A DNA stretch of 33,880 nucleotides from an uncultured Slackia sp. (lineage in GTDB: Bacteria; Actinomycetota; Coriobacteriia; Coriobacteriales; Eggerthellaceae): positions 1-33,880 of the forward strand of contig CALBLG010000113.1 of assembly GCA_937895975.1 (NCBI GenBank). Direction: 5' to 3'. The stretch's first letter is position 1; every line of letters begins with the position of its first letter. Shown here piece by piece: positions 1-7,904 of this stretch. A model generated the notes under the pieces. That model was given only the letters and a program-made list of their open reading frames with translations, had not been told where the DNA came from and searched no databases. The translations under genes were made by a program, and so were the position numbers.

Positions 1-1066
<1,066 letters not shown>

Positions 1067-1145
1067 CTGGTAAACGCTGCTTGCCAGCAGGATAGCTCCC
1101 GTCGTCCCCCTCTGCCTTTAATCGCTTTGCAAGAAAAAATGCCCT

Positions 1146-1305
1146 TCGTTGGCAAGAATTCCGAGTTTTGCAGCGATTCTTGGGGCGTTTGGGGCCTCTT
1201 TGCGCCTGTTTTGCTCTTAAGCGAAAATGTGACCTGGGGAAACGCCGCCCTGATGCCTGCGGAACGCTGGCAGGCAGCTGCAAAACTCGGAATTCTTGCC
1301 AACGA
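1146..1305. repeat. Intergenic inverted-repeat element, copy A
   Basis: The 29 bp at 1146-1174 (containing GGCAAGAATTCCGAG) is repeated exactly in inverted orientation at 1277-1305, enclosing 102 bp with no convincing gene. The same unit recurs as an inverted pair at 26692-26720 and 26822-26850, and a looser relative sits at 23038-23239. The larC-DUF2797 gap (1067-1430) otherwise shows nothing I recognise. Confidence 0.85.
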
Positions 1306-1430
1306 GGGGTCGAAACGTGGAAAAGGTCGATTTTGGCTGCGCTTCGACCTCGGACGCGAGGTTTTCGCTATCATCGAGCGTCGGAAAACCTTGCGGCACA
1401 ATGGTGCCGCACCTTGGAAAGGACGTCCGC

Positions 1431-2330
1431 ATGCCTCGCTTCATGCCCGATTCGACGCTCGTGCTTTCGGGCCTCGGTTACGCGGCCGATGGTCCGTATT
1501 TGCTGGTCAATGACGTATTCGAGAAAAAGCAGATGCGCTTGCCGGTGCTTGGCCGCACGTTCACGTTGCGCCATACCTCGAAACGCTATTGCATAGGTCC
1601 GTTCGATTTGAAGGAATACACGTCGGCCGCGTGTCCCAACAGCGTCGAGCTCATGCCGTTTGCCCAGTACAAAGACGACATGTGCCCGGCGTGCCGCGAG
1701 GAAACGGGCTTCAACCCCGCGTTCTACAACGCCGACAGCATTTCGGCGCAGCAGCGCGCGTACAACCTCACGCCGCATTTCGTGTACATGGCGTATTTCT
1801 CGCCGTTGCATTTGAAGGTGGGCATTTCGTCTGAGACGCGCGGTATTGAGCGCTTGCTCGAGCAAGGCGCGCGCGTTGCGGGCATCTTGAAGCGGTTCGC
1901 GAACGCCGACGAGGCCCGCGCGCTCGAGGCGCATCTGTGCGCGCAGGAAGGTATCTATGAAACCATGCGCTTGGGCACCAAGGTGAAGTTGCTCAGCGAG
2001 CCGTTCCATGCCGAACGTGCCATTGAAACCGTGTACGAAACGGCGCGCGCCCATGGCGTGGAGCCCGAATGCGGCGTGCTCGACCTGACGAAATACTACT
2101 TCGGCGATGTGCCGTCGTGCCCCGAAATCGTGCAGCTGCCCGACGGCGCTCCTGCCGACATGGTTGCCGGGCGTTGCGTTGGCATGGTCGGCGGCGTTTT
2201 GATGCTCGAGCAAAACGGCAACGTGTTCGCCGCGCCCGTGAAAGAGTGGGAATCGTACGAAGTGGAGCTTACGGTAGGCGAACTTTTGTGCGAATACGAA
2301 TACGAGCCTCAACAAATGGGCCTGTTCTAG
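1431..2330 (+). CDS. DUF2797 protein with Cys cluster and GIY-YIG-like segment
   Basis: A 299-residue cytoplasmic protein. The ATG at 1431 is chosen because an AAAGGA ribosome site lies 5' of it; an upstream in-frame start at 1296 would run through the inverted-repeat element. Four cysteines (C54, C68, C85, C88, the last two as CPAC) look like a zinc site. Residues 116-170 (VYMAYFSPLHLKVGIS, then RLLEQGA and an ALEAHLC helix) resemble the DUF2797 family, which is related to GIY-YIG nucleases. No function is established for the family. It stands alone between larC and a membrane protein gene and ends in a short acidic tail. Confidence 0.75.
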   Translation: MPRFMPDSTLVLSGLGYAADGPYLLVNDVFEKKQMRLPVLGRTFTLRHTSKRYCIGPFDLKEYTSAACPNSVELMPFAQYKDDMCPACREETGFNPAFYNADSISAQQRAYNLTPHFVYMAYFSPLHLKVGISSETRGIERLLEQGARVAGILKRFANADEARALEAHLCAQEGIYETMRLGTKVKLLSEPFHAERAIETVYETARAHGVEPECGVLDLTKYYFGDVPSCPEIVQLPDGAPADMVAGRCVGMVGGVLMLEQNGNVFAAPVKEWESYEVELTVGELLCEYEYEPQQMGLF

Positions 2331-2389
2331 GGAGTGCCGTGCAATTCCGCCAGCCTTCTAAGAACGTGTTGCCGCCGCTGCGCGAAAAA

Positions 2390-2424
2390 GGCGGTGCCAC
2401 AACCCCTCCCTCGGTGGCACCGCC
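2390..2424. terminator. 11-bp perfect hairpin downstream of the DUF2797 gene
   Basis: GGCGGTGCCAC at 2390-2400 pairs perfectly with 2414-2424 around a 13-nt loop. The A-run lies on the left (AAAAAG just 5' of the stem), so the classical stem plus T-run layout faces the minus strand. On the plus strand the nearest T-run (TTTTTT) is about 20 nt beyond the stem. It is probably a transcription barrier, but not a textbook terminator for the upstream gene. Confidence 0.5.
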
Positions 2425-2577
2425 CGCATTGGAATCATAGCCGTTTTTTCGGTCAAATTCTTCCAGGCGTCGCAAAAAGTCGTTGCCTCGGGTGCCCTGT
2501 TCCGGGCGTATCCATTACGATTGTCGCCACCGGTTTGTGCTCAAATGCGGCACGCTGGCCACGTCTGTCATGGTGCA

Positions 2578-2586
2578 TGCTAGAAT
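2578..2586 (+). promoter_or_regulatory. Extended -10 promoter, probably giving a leaderless mRNA
   Basis: TGCTAGAAT is an extended -10 (TGn plus TAGAAT) ending only 7 bases before the ATG at 2594. No Shine-Dalgarno fits between them. Transcription would start at or within a base or so of the start codon. The -35 region is poor, as is usual with extended -10 promoters. Confidence 0.5.
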
Positions 2587-2593
2587 TGCGGCT

Positions 2594-3277
2594 ATGAATA
2601 CTTCCTCAACATCAACCGCTCGCGACACCATGCGTCGCCACAGGCAGGTGCGCGAATATTCCGTGGGCGAAGAAATCGGCAATGCCGTTACCCATGGCGT
2701 GGGCGCGGCCCTGGCCATTGCGGCCATCCCCATCTCGATCGTGCATGCGGTTGGCGATGGCGGCGGCGTGCTTTTGGCGGCGGCGCTCATCTATTCCATT
2801 TCGATGCTGCTGGAATACTTGGCGTCTACGCTGTATCATGCGCTGGCCGTCGATGGTGCCAAGCGTGTGTTCAAGGTGCTTGATCATGCGGCCATCTACC
2901 TGTTCATTGCGGGAAGCTACACGCCGTTTTGCCTGGTGACGCTTGCGGCGTCGGGCGGCATGTATTTGTGCGCGTTCGTGTGGGCGCTCGCGGTTGTGGG
3001 CATGGCGGTCGAGGCGTTTTGGGTGTTTCGCCCGCGGTGGGTATCGGTCGTCATCTATTTGGTGATGGGCTGGTGCGTGGTGTGGTTCTTGCCCGCGCTT
3101 ATCGCGAACCTCGAGCCCGCGGGCTTGTGGCTGCTGGTTGCGGGCGGCTTGTGTTACAGCGTTGGCTGCGTATTCTACGTGTTGAAGAAAATTCCCTTCA
3201 TGCATATGGTGTTCCATCTGTGGGTGCTGGCCGGAAGCATTCTGCAGTTCTTCTCGATATTGTTGTTCGTGCTGTAA
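2594..3277 (+). CDS. trhA: PAQR / hemolysin III family membrane protein (TrhA-like)
   Basis: A 227-residue polytopic membrane protein with about seven hydrophobic spans. It carries the PAQR signature residues: STLYHAL after the second span, KVLDHAAIYLFIAGSYTP, and near the C-terminus MVFHLWVLAGS, supplying the conserved Ser, Asp and His that hold a metal in the eukaryotic relatives. Bacterial members are named hemolysin III but are now linked to membrane fluidity homeostasis. The ATG at 2594 is preferred over an upstream in-frame ATG at 2483 because the extra 37 residues are unlike the family and a strong extended -10 lies inside them. Confidence 0.88.
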   Translation: MNTSSTSTARDTMRRHRQVREYSVGEEIGNAVTHGVGAALAIAAIPISIVHAVGDGGGVLLAAALIYSISMLLEYLASTLYHALAVDGAKRVFKVLDHAAIYLFIAGSYTPFCLVTLAASGGMYLCAFVWALAVVGMAVEAFWVFRPRWVSVVIYLVMGWCVVWFLPALIANLEPAGLWLLVAGGLCYSVGCVFYVLKKIPFMHMVFHLWVLAGSILQFFSILLFVL

Positions 3278-3324
3278 GCACACCCGCATGGCTGCGGCGA
3301 TTACGAAAGCGGTGACGTGCCCTT

Positions 3325-4185
3325 ATGGACGCAGGCCCCAATTCCAGTTCCTCTTCCGCCCCCGACGAAAAGGCTTCTTCGCAGGGGCTGTTCAAAAACG
3401 TGCTTTCAGGCATTTTCGGCGGCAAACAGCGCCAGGAAGTGTCTGAAGAGGAGATTCGCACCATGGTGGCCGACAACGACGAGTTGGCCGACGAAGAGAA
3501 GCGCATGATCCACGACGTGATGGACCTTGGCGACGCCACGGCGGCCGAGGTTATGACTCCTCGCGTGGACATGATGATGGTAGGCGCGGACGAAACGGTG
3601 CGCCAGGCGATTGATCGCATGCGCGGCACGGGCTATTCGCGTCTGCCGGTGTATCGCGAGGACGACGACGACATTATCGGCATCGTGCGGTACAAAGACC
3701 TCATCGACCCGTTGCTGGAAGACAAAGAGGGCGACCTGGCCGCCGACTATGCGGCCGAGGTGGGGTTCGTGCCCGAAAGCAAGAACCTGCTTCCGCTGCT
3801 CAATGAGATGCAAACGAATCGTCAACAGATGGTGATAGTCGTAGACGAATACGGTGGCACCGCTGGTTTAATAACCATTGAAGACATCGTTGAGGAAATT
3901 GTGGGCGAAATCGTCGACGAGACCGATTTCGAAGACGCCGACATCAAACAGCTCGGCTCAGATTCGTGGTGCGTGAAGGGCTCGTGCCCCGTTGACGACG
4001 CAGCCGAGGCGGGCTTCCCCGTGAAAGCGGGCGACGACTACGAAACCGTGGCTGGCTGGCTTATGGACGAGTTCGATTGCGTGCCGCAGTTGGGCGATGC
4101 CTTCGAGAAAGACGGTTTCATGTTCAAGGTGCGCAAGGTTCGCCGCCGCCGCATTTCCGAGCTGCTGGTGACGAAGCTCGCGTAG
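3325..4185 (+). CDS. Soluble CBS-domain protein of the HlyC/CorC family
   Basis: A 286-residue protein. After a Ser-rich, low-complexity N-terminus it contains a pair of CBS domains (about residues 74-135, starting MTPRVDMMMV, and 138-196, with VVDEYGGTAGLITIEDIVEE) and a C-terminal CorC_HlyC domain (about 205-284). It lacks the membrane DUF21 module of CNNM/CorB proteins, so it is cytosolic like E. coli CorC and may modulate ion or metal export. It begins 47 bp after the PAQR gene in the same direction, with a poor ribosome site. The name hemolysin found in databases is historical. Confidence 0.87.
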   Translation: MDAGPNSSSSSAPDEKASSQGLFKNVLSGIFGGKQRQEVSEEEIRTMVADNDELADEEKRMIHDVMDLGDATAAEVMTPRVDMMMVGADETVRQAIDRMRGTGYSRLPVYREDDDDIIGIVRYKDLIDPLLEDKEGDLAADYAAEVGFVPESKNLLPLLNEMQTNRQQMVIVVDEYGGTAGLITIEDIVEEIVGEIVDETDFEDADIKQLGSDSWCVKGSCPVDDAAEAGFPVKAGDDYETVAGWLMDEFDCVPQLGDAFEKDGFMFKVRKVRRRRISELLVTKLA

Positions 4186-4225
4186 GGCAGAGGCGCCGCG
4201 GGCACTGGCGTACTTTTTGGGCCTG

Positions 4226-4234
4226 TGGTATAGA
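4226..4234 (+). promoter_or_regulatory. Extended -10 promoter for the PspC gene pair
   Basis: TGGTATAGA has the TGn extension and a good -10 (TATAGA) 19 bases before the ATG at 4254, leaving a very short leader that contains the GAGGCG ribosome site. No clear -35 is seen. Confidence 0.4.
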
Positions 4235-4253
4235 GCGAAAGCGAGGCGAAAAC

Positions 4254-5015
4254 ATGGCGGCAACGAAGCGAATCTATCGATCGGATGACGAGGCGATTGG
4301 CGGCGTGTGCGCCGGCCTCGCCGAGCATTTGGATATGGATGTCGCTGCGGTGCGCATCCTTGCCATACTGCTGTTCATGGCGTCGTTTGGTCTGGTGTCG
4401 GTTGCGTACGCATTTTTGTGGCTTGTGCTTCCGAAGCACTTGGCCATCTCTTCCGAAACGCTGCCGTGCACCGCGTATTCCGACGAAGAAGGTGAGGTGC
4501 GCCCCTGCTCCGCCGACGACCCGTGTTGCGGCGACGGACCCGCCGGGTGGTCGCGCGCATGCATGTGGGTGGGAATTGCCCTGCTCACGGTGGGCGCGGC
4601 GTTTTTCTTGGGCGCATTCGTGCCGAGCGTCGAATGGTGGCGTTTCCTCCCCGTTGCGGTTTGCCTGACGGGCGTCGCGCTTATGGTGACTCCATCGCGA
4701 TCTATGCCGCGTTTGCGCCGTTTTTCGCTGGGACTCATGCTCATGTTCTCTGGGTTGCTGGTTTTGGCCGTGTCAGTTGGCGTGGTGTCTTTCTCGACGG
4801 TGCTGTTTGCGCTTTCGAAGCTGTGGCCAGGCGGTTTGGTGATTGTCGGCTTGGTGGTTATTGGCTCGGCGCTCGACGACGACCTGTTTTATCTTGGCGC
4901 GGCTGCGTGCTTGGCTGTGCTGCTGGCGGCGGCGACGTTCGGGTTTGCCGACCCCGTGCCGCTGCAGACGGCGGAAATCATGCGTTCCGGTGCGCCTATG
5001 GCGCCGGTTTTCTAA
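4254..5015 (+). CDS. PspC-domain membrane protein with C-terminal multi-span region
   Basis: A 253-residue membrane protein. Residues 5-60 form a PspC domain (IYRSDDEAIGGVCAGLAEHL, then a hydrophobic span ending WLVLP), the module named after the phage-shock regulator. A Cys-rich acidic loop follows (CTAYSDEEGEV, CSADDPCCGD), then about five more spans of the kind seen in bacterial membrane-stress proteins such as LiaF/DUF5668. The ATG at 4254 is set by GAGGCG upstream and by the start of the PspC homology. The next gene also has a PspC domain and begins 9 bp after the stop, so the two form an operon, probably in envelope stress sensing. Confidence 0.82.
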   Translation: MAATKRIYRSDDEAIGGVCAGLAEHLDMDVAAVRILAILLFMASFGLVSVAYAFLWLVLPKHLAISSETLPCTAYSDEEGEVRPCSADDPCCGDGPAGWSRACMWVGIALLTVGAAFFLGAFVPSVEWWRFLPVAVCLTGVALMVTPSRSMPRLRRFSLGLMLMFSGLLVLAVSVGVVSFSTVLFALSKLWPGGLVIVGLVVIGSALDDDLFYLGAAACLAVLLAAATFGFADPVPLQTAEIMRSGAPMAPVF

Positions 5016-5024
5016 GGAGCTCGC

Positions 5025-5459
5025 GTGGCATCGAACCAACCAGGAAAACGCAACAATGCACCCCAGGCGGCCGTGGCGGTGGGCATTGTGCTTATCATCG
5101 TGGGCGCGTGGAGCTTGTTGGAGGCGCTTGTTCCTACGGCGACGATTGATCGCATTGCGGCGTTCGTTCGCATGCTATGGAGCTTTATCTGGCCCTGCGC
5201 GCTGCTGGTTGCGGGCGGCTATATTTTATGGGCCGCGAAAACAGGCAAGCTTTCGGGTTTCAGGCAAACGAATCCCGGCGGCGCTTTTCGCCGCTCCCGC
5301 ACCGATAAGCGCCTGTTCGGCGTGTGCGGCGGCATCGCGTATTACTTTGGGGTTGATGCGACGGTCGTGCGTATCGTCGCCGTTATATTCCTGGTCGCAT
5401 TCCCGCTGATGGCCATCATTTCGTATTTGGTGATAGCTCTGTTCGTGCCGCAGGTTTAA
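5025..5459 (+). CDS. Second PspC-domain membrane protein (PspC at C-terminus)
   Basis: A 144-residue protein starting at GTG 5025; AAGGAG at 5014-5019 overlaps the stop codon of the preceding gene, which argues for translational coupling. Two N-terminal spans (about residues 15-35 and 45-67) are followed by a basic segment and a PspC domain at about 88-142 (RTDKRLFGVCGGIAYYFGV, then a hydrophobic span). Domain order is the mirror of the upstream protein (PspC last rather than first), so the two could form a hetero-complex. The function is inferred only from the domain. Confidence 0.82.
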   Translation: MASNQPGKRNNAPQAAVAVGIVLIIVGAWSLLEALVPTATIDRIAAFVRMLWSFIWPCALLVAGGYILWAAKTGKLSGFRQTNPGGAFRRSRTDKRLFGVCGGIAYYFGVDATVVRIVAVIFLVAFPLMAIISYLVIALFVPQV

Positions 5460-5489
5460 CCGCTTGCCGCTCGTGTCGCCCGAACGATT

Positions 5490-5517
5490 TTGAGGCGCGA
5501 TAAAACCACGGTATAAT
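5490..5517 (+). promoter_or_regulatory. Sigma-70-type promoter with about 115-nt leader
   Basis: TTGAGG (5490-5495), a 16-bp spacer and a consensus TATAAT (5512-5517). The transcript would carry a leader of about 115 nt before the GTG at 5639. The leader holds a possible 30-codon ORF (5532-5624, five Ser-Leu/Cys-rich clusters, weak ribosome site) whose coding status is doubtful. Confidence 0.65.
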
Positions 5518-5638
5518 GGCCAGGTTTTCTTATGTGCTCGCAGATGCGAGGCGCAAGTTCGCTGCGTTCGTGTGGCTTGAGCGCGCCGGTGTCTTTGTGT
5601 TCTACGGAGACTAGAGCATCTTGAATAATGGAGGTTGA

Positions 5639-6376
5639 GTGGCTCGCAGAGCTGAAAACCGCCGCAACCAGCATGCGTTCGCGGCGGCGTTTATTGCCGT
5701 GGCGGTTGTCGCCGTTGTCGCCGTGGGGTTCACGGCGATCACGCTGCAGCCCGCTGTGGCATCGCACGACGTGGACAACGCGACGCTCGGCATCGGCGAG
5801 GTTCGCAATACCGTTGACGACGACCAGGCTTTTGGGCTTGCGAGCGACGATTCTCACGTCAATCGCATTTCCGATGCCAATTCGCTTGCGCACACCGCCT
5901 CGCGTACCATCGAGGTGAAAGATCCCGACCCAGTTATCGTGCTTTCGGCATACGACACGCTGAATGCGAATACCGTCGCAGCGGCGCAAGCGCTGGGCAC
6001 GATGAACCCGCTGCCTACCGCGCCGCGCATTTTGCCTGACGAGGACGACGGCTGGTCGTGCGGTATGGCGTCGTCGTACAGTTTTTCCGACAACGATGAC
6101 GGCTTGGGCCATTTCGGTACCGACGCTACGGCATCGGGCAGGGCGTTGGCCTCGAATGAAATTACGGTGGCCGTCCCCGAATCGCAATCGAATATGCTTG
6201 GCCGCGCTGTGGCAATTCGCTATGGTGAAACCATTGTGGTGGCGACGGTAACCGACACGGGCGGCTTCGAGAAATATGGGCGCGTGCTCGATTTGGCCCC
6301 TGGGTGCTGGAAGGCGCTCGGCGCCGCCGAGATTACAGACTGGGGCGTGAAGCCCGTATATTACAAATTCCTCTAA
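5639..6376 (+). CDS. Exported RlpA-like double-psi beta-barrel protein
   Basis: A 245-residue protein starting at GTG 5639 with TGGAGG 5 bases upstream. A basic N-terminus (MARRAENRRN) is followed by one hydrophobic segment (about 14-36), giving a signal anchor or signal peptide. Residues 40-135 are an unrecognised Asp/Ala-rich stretch. Residues 141-243 match the RlpA/3D double-psi barrel: ASSYSFSDN, a TASGRAL turn, VTDTGGF with Asp206, and GRVLDL at 214-219. Relatives act on or bind peptidoglycan; EXPN/3D members need such an Asp. C142 and C223 could form a disulfide. It lies upstream of two TrkA-type genes without an obvious link. Confidence 0.75.
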   Translation: MARRAENRRNQHAFAAAFIAVAVVAVVAVGFTAITLQPAVASHDVDNATLGIGEVRNTVDDDQAFGLASDDSHVNRISDANSLAHTASRTIEVKDPDPVIVLSAYDTLNANTVAAAQALGTMNPLPTAPRILPDEDDGWSCGMASSYSFSDNDDGLGHFGTDATASGRALASNEITVAVPESQSNMLGRAVAIRYGETIVVATVTDTGGFEKYGRVLDLAPGCWKALGAAEITDWGVKPVYYKFL

Positions 6377-6380
6377 TGCT

Positions 6381-6397
6381 GGCGCGCCGGGCGCGCC
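6381..6397. promoter_or_regulatory. Small GC hairpin just 5' of a ribosome binding site
   Basis: GGCGCGC at 6381-6387 pairs with 6391-6397 over a 3-nt loop. AAGGAG follows 3 nt later (6401-6406) and the ATG is at 6414. There is no T-run, so this is less likely a terminator than a structure placed next to the ribosome site. Confidence 0.35.
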
Positions 6398-6413
6398 TCT
6401 AAGGAGCGGGCGA

Positions 6414-7073
6414 ATGGCGAACATCATCATCGTTGGGTGCGGGCGCGTGGGCTCTCAGCTGGCCACATTGCTTTCTCAAGGCGAGGGCAACGTGTGCGTG
6501 GTCGATCGCAACGCCGCGGCGTTTGCAAACCTCGATCGCAACTTCAACGGCAATACGCTGCAAGGCGTGGGCTTCGACGAAGACGTGCTGGTGCGCGCTG
6601 GCGTTGAAGAGGCCGACGTGGTGTGCGCCGTTACGCAATCGGACAATTCGAACCTTATGGTTATCGAGGTGGCGCGGCGCATTTTCCACGTGCCGCACGT
6701 TATTGCCCGTCTGTACAACCCCGCCCGCGAGCGTGCGTACATGCAGCTGGGCTTGGACTACGTATGCGGAACATCGCTCGTGGCGGAAGAGATTTTCTCG
6801 AAGATAATGTCGGGCCATGGCAGCCACCTGGATACGTTTGGCGATTTTGAGGTGCTGCGCTTCTCCATCGATTTGTCCACGACGCCGCGCGGCCGCATGA
6901 AGGTTGGCGAACTGGAGCGCAACCACGGCATTCGCATTATCGCGTTCGAGCGCCGCGATGGTTCGATGAGTTCCATTCCCACGCGCGACAGCGTGCTGTA
7001 CCACGGCGACAGCGTGCTGGCGTGCATTCGCCACGACCTGCTGGGCGCGTTTTCCGTTTACATGCAAAGGTAG
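6414..7073 (+). CDS. TrkA/KtrA-type RCK potassium-transport regulatory protein 1
   Basis: A 219-residue cytosolic protein with a Rossmann RCK_N domain (IIIVGCGRVGSQLA at about 4-16, Asp at the end of the second strand in VCVVDRN, RLYNPARE) and a C-terminal RCK_C-like domain (about 135-215). RCK proteins bind NAD(H) or ATP/ADP and gate TrkH/KtrB potassium channels. AAGGAG precedes the ATG. The stop is 6 bp from the next gene, a paralogue, so together they match the two halves of E. coli TrkA carried as separate chains. No TrkH/KtrB membrane subunit is in the window. Confidence 0.88.
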   Translation: MANIIIVGCGRVGSQLATLLSQGEGNVCVVDRNAAAFANLDRNFNGNTLQGVGFDEDVLVRAGVEEADVVCAVTQSDNSNLMVIEVARRIFHVPHVIARLYNPARERAYMQLGLDYVCGTSLVAEEIFSKIMSGHGSHLDTFGDFEVLRFSIDLSTTPRGRMKVGELERNHGIRIIAFERRDGSMSSIPTRDSVLYHGDSVLACIRHDLLGAFSVYMQR

Positions 7074-7079
7074 GGTGCC

Positions 7080-7760
7080 ATGTATATCGTTATTATGGGC
7101 GGCGGCAAAGTCGGCGAATACCTGGCCAGTGTTTTGTTGGAGCAGGGCCACGAGGTGGCGGTGCTGGAAAGTGACCGCGACACAGCCGATCACCTGTCCA
7201 TCGAGCTGCAGGGCGAATACCTCATCATCAATGGCGATGGCTGCGATTCCGACTTCCAAGAAGACGCGGGCATTCGCAAGGCCGACGTGTTCGTCGCGGT
7301 TACCGGTCGCGACGACGACAATCTGGTGGCGTGCGAAATCGCCACGCGCGTGTTTAACGTGAACCGTTGCATCGCGCGCGTGAACAACCCGAAAAACCGT
7401 CGCATCTTCCGCGAGGTGGGCATCGAAAGCGTGTCGTCCACCATGCTCATTGCGAACATGATCGAGGAAGAAGCCCTGTTGGGCGGCGTGGGCGTTGTGT
7501 CGTCTCTTTCGCGTGGCGATATTGCGTTGCTCGAGATTTCCATTCCGCAGAAACTGCGTCATTTCAAGGCAAGCGATGGCGTGCCCGCCGATATGATCGA
7601 CCTGCCCGAGGGCAGCCTGCTTATCGCGGTCGATCGTCGCGAATATGGTGAGGCCGAGGTTGCCGCCGACGAAATGGTGCTGTACCCGGGCGATAAGGCC
7701 GTGGTGGTGGCCGAGCACGACGTGGTCGACGACGTAAGAGCCGTTTTCAACGCGCTGTAG
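7080..7760 (+). CDS. TrkA/KtrA-type RCK potassium-transport regulatory protein 2
   Basis: A 226-residue paralogue of the preceding protein. It has the glycine motif VIMGGGKVGEYLA and an acidic residue at the end of the second strand (VLESDRD), NAD-binding style, plus the ARVNNPKN segment and a C-terminal RCK_C domain (about 140-222, with VLYPGDKAVVVAE). The 6-bp gap to the upstream gene and shared strand make an operon. The pair probably forms a hetero-oligomeric gating ring; the channel subunit must be encoded elsewhere. A 31-bp perfect hairpin begins 16 bp after the stop. Confidence 0.88.
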   Translation: MYIVIMGGGKVGEYLASVLLEQGHEVAVLESDRDTADHLSIELQGEYLIINGDGCDSDFQEDAGIRKADVFVAVTGRDDDNLVACEIATRVFNVNRCIARVNNPKNRRIFREVGIESVSSTMLIANMIEEEALLGGVGVVSSLSRGDIALLEISIPQKLRHFKASDGVPADMIDLPEGSLLIAVDRREYGEAEVAADEMVLYPGDKAVVVAEHDVVDDVRAVFNAL

Positions 7761-7776
7761 GCCGTTCTGGATGTCT

Positions 7777-7846
7777 GAACGTGCCGAATGCTCGGGGCAT
7801 TTAACACGTTTTAATGTGTTAAATGCCCCGAGCATTCGGCACGTTC
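7777..7846. repeat. 31-bp perfect inverted repeat (8-nt loop)
   Basis: 7777-7807 is perfectly complementary to 7816-7846. It lies between the RCK pair and purB, and its right arm ends where the purB -35 region should start (-10 at 7869). There is no T-run after it. It could act as a terminator, a REP-like element or a structured RNA. Its sequence (GTGCCGAATGCTCGGGGC...) is not shared with the other palindromes here. Confidence 0.9.
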
Positions 7847-7868
7847 GTCTTTGGCGGCTATTGCGCCG

Positions 7869-7874
7869 TATAAT
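7869..7874 (+). promoter_or_regulatory. purB -10 element
   Basis: A consensus TATAAT 30 bases before the purB ATG, with the GGAAAGGA ribosome site in between. The -35 is not clear and would overlap the end of the 31-bp hairpin. Confidence 0.55.
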
Positions 7875-7904
7875 AGCCTGGTCAATTCGCCGGAAAGGAC
7901 CAGT

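Noticed and set aside
1067..1430. N-terminal extension or small gene in the larC-DUF2797 gap
   Set aside because: Open frames here run through the inverted-repeat element in several frames and have no family-like sequence; the repeat accounts for the apparent coding.
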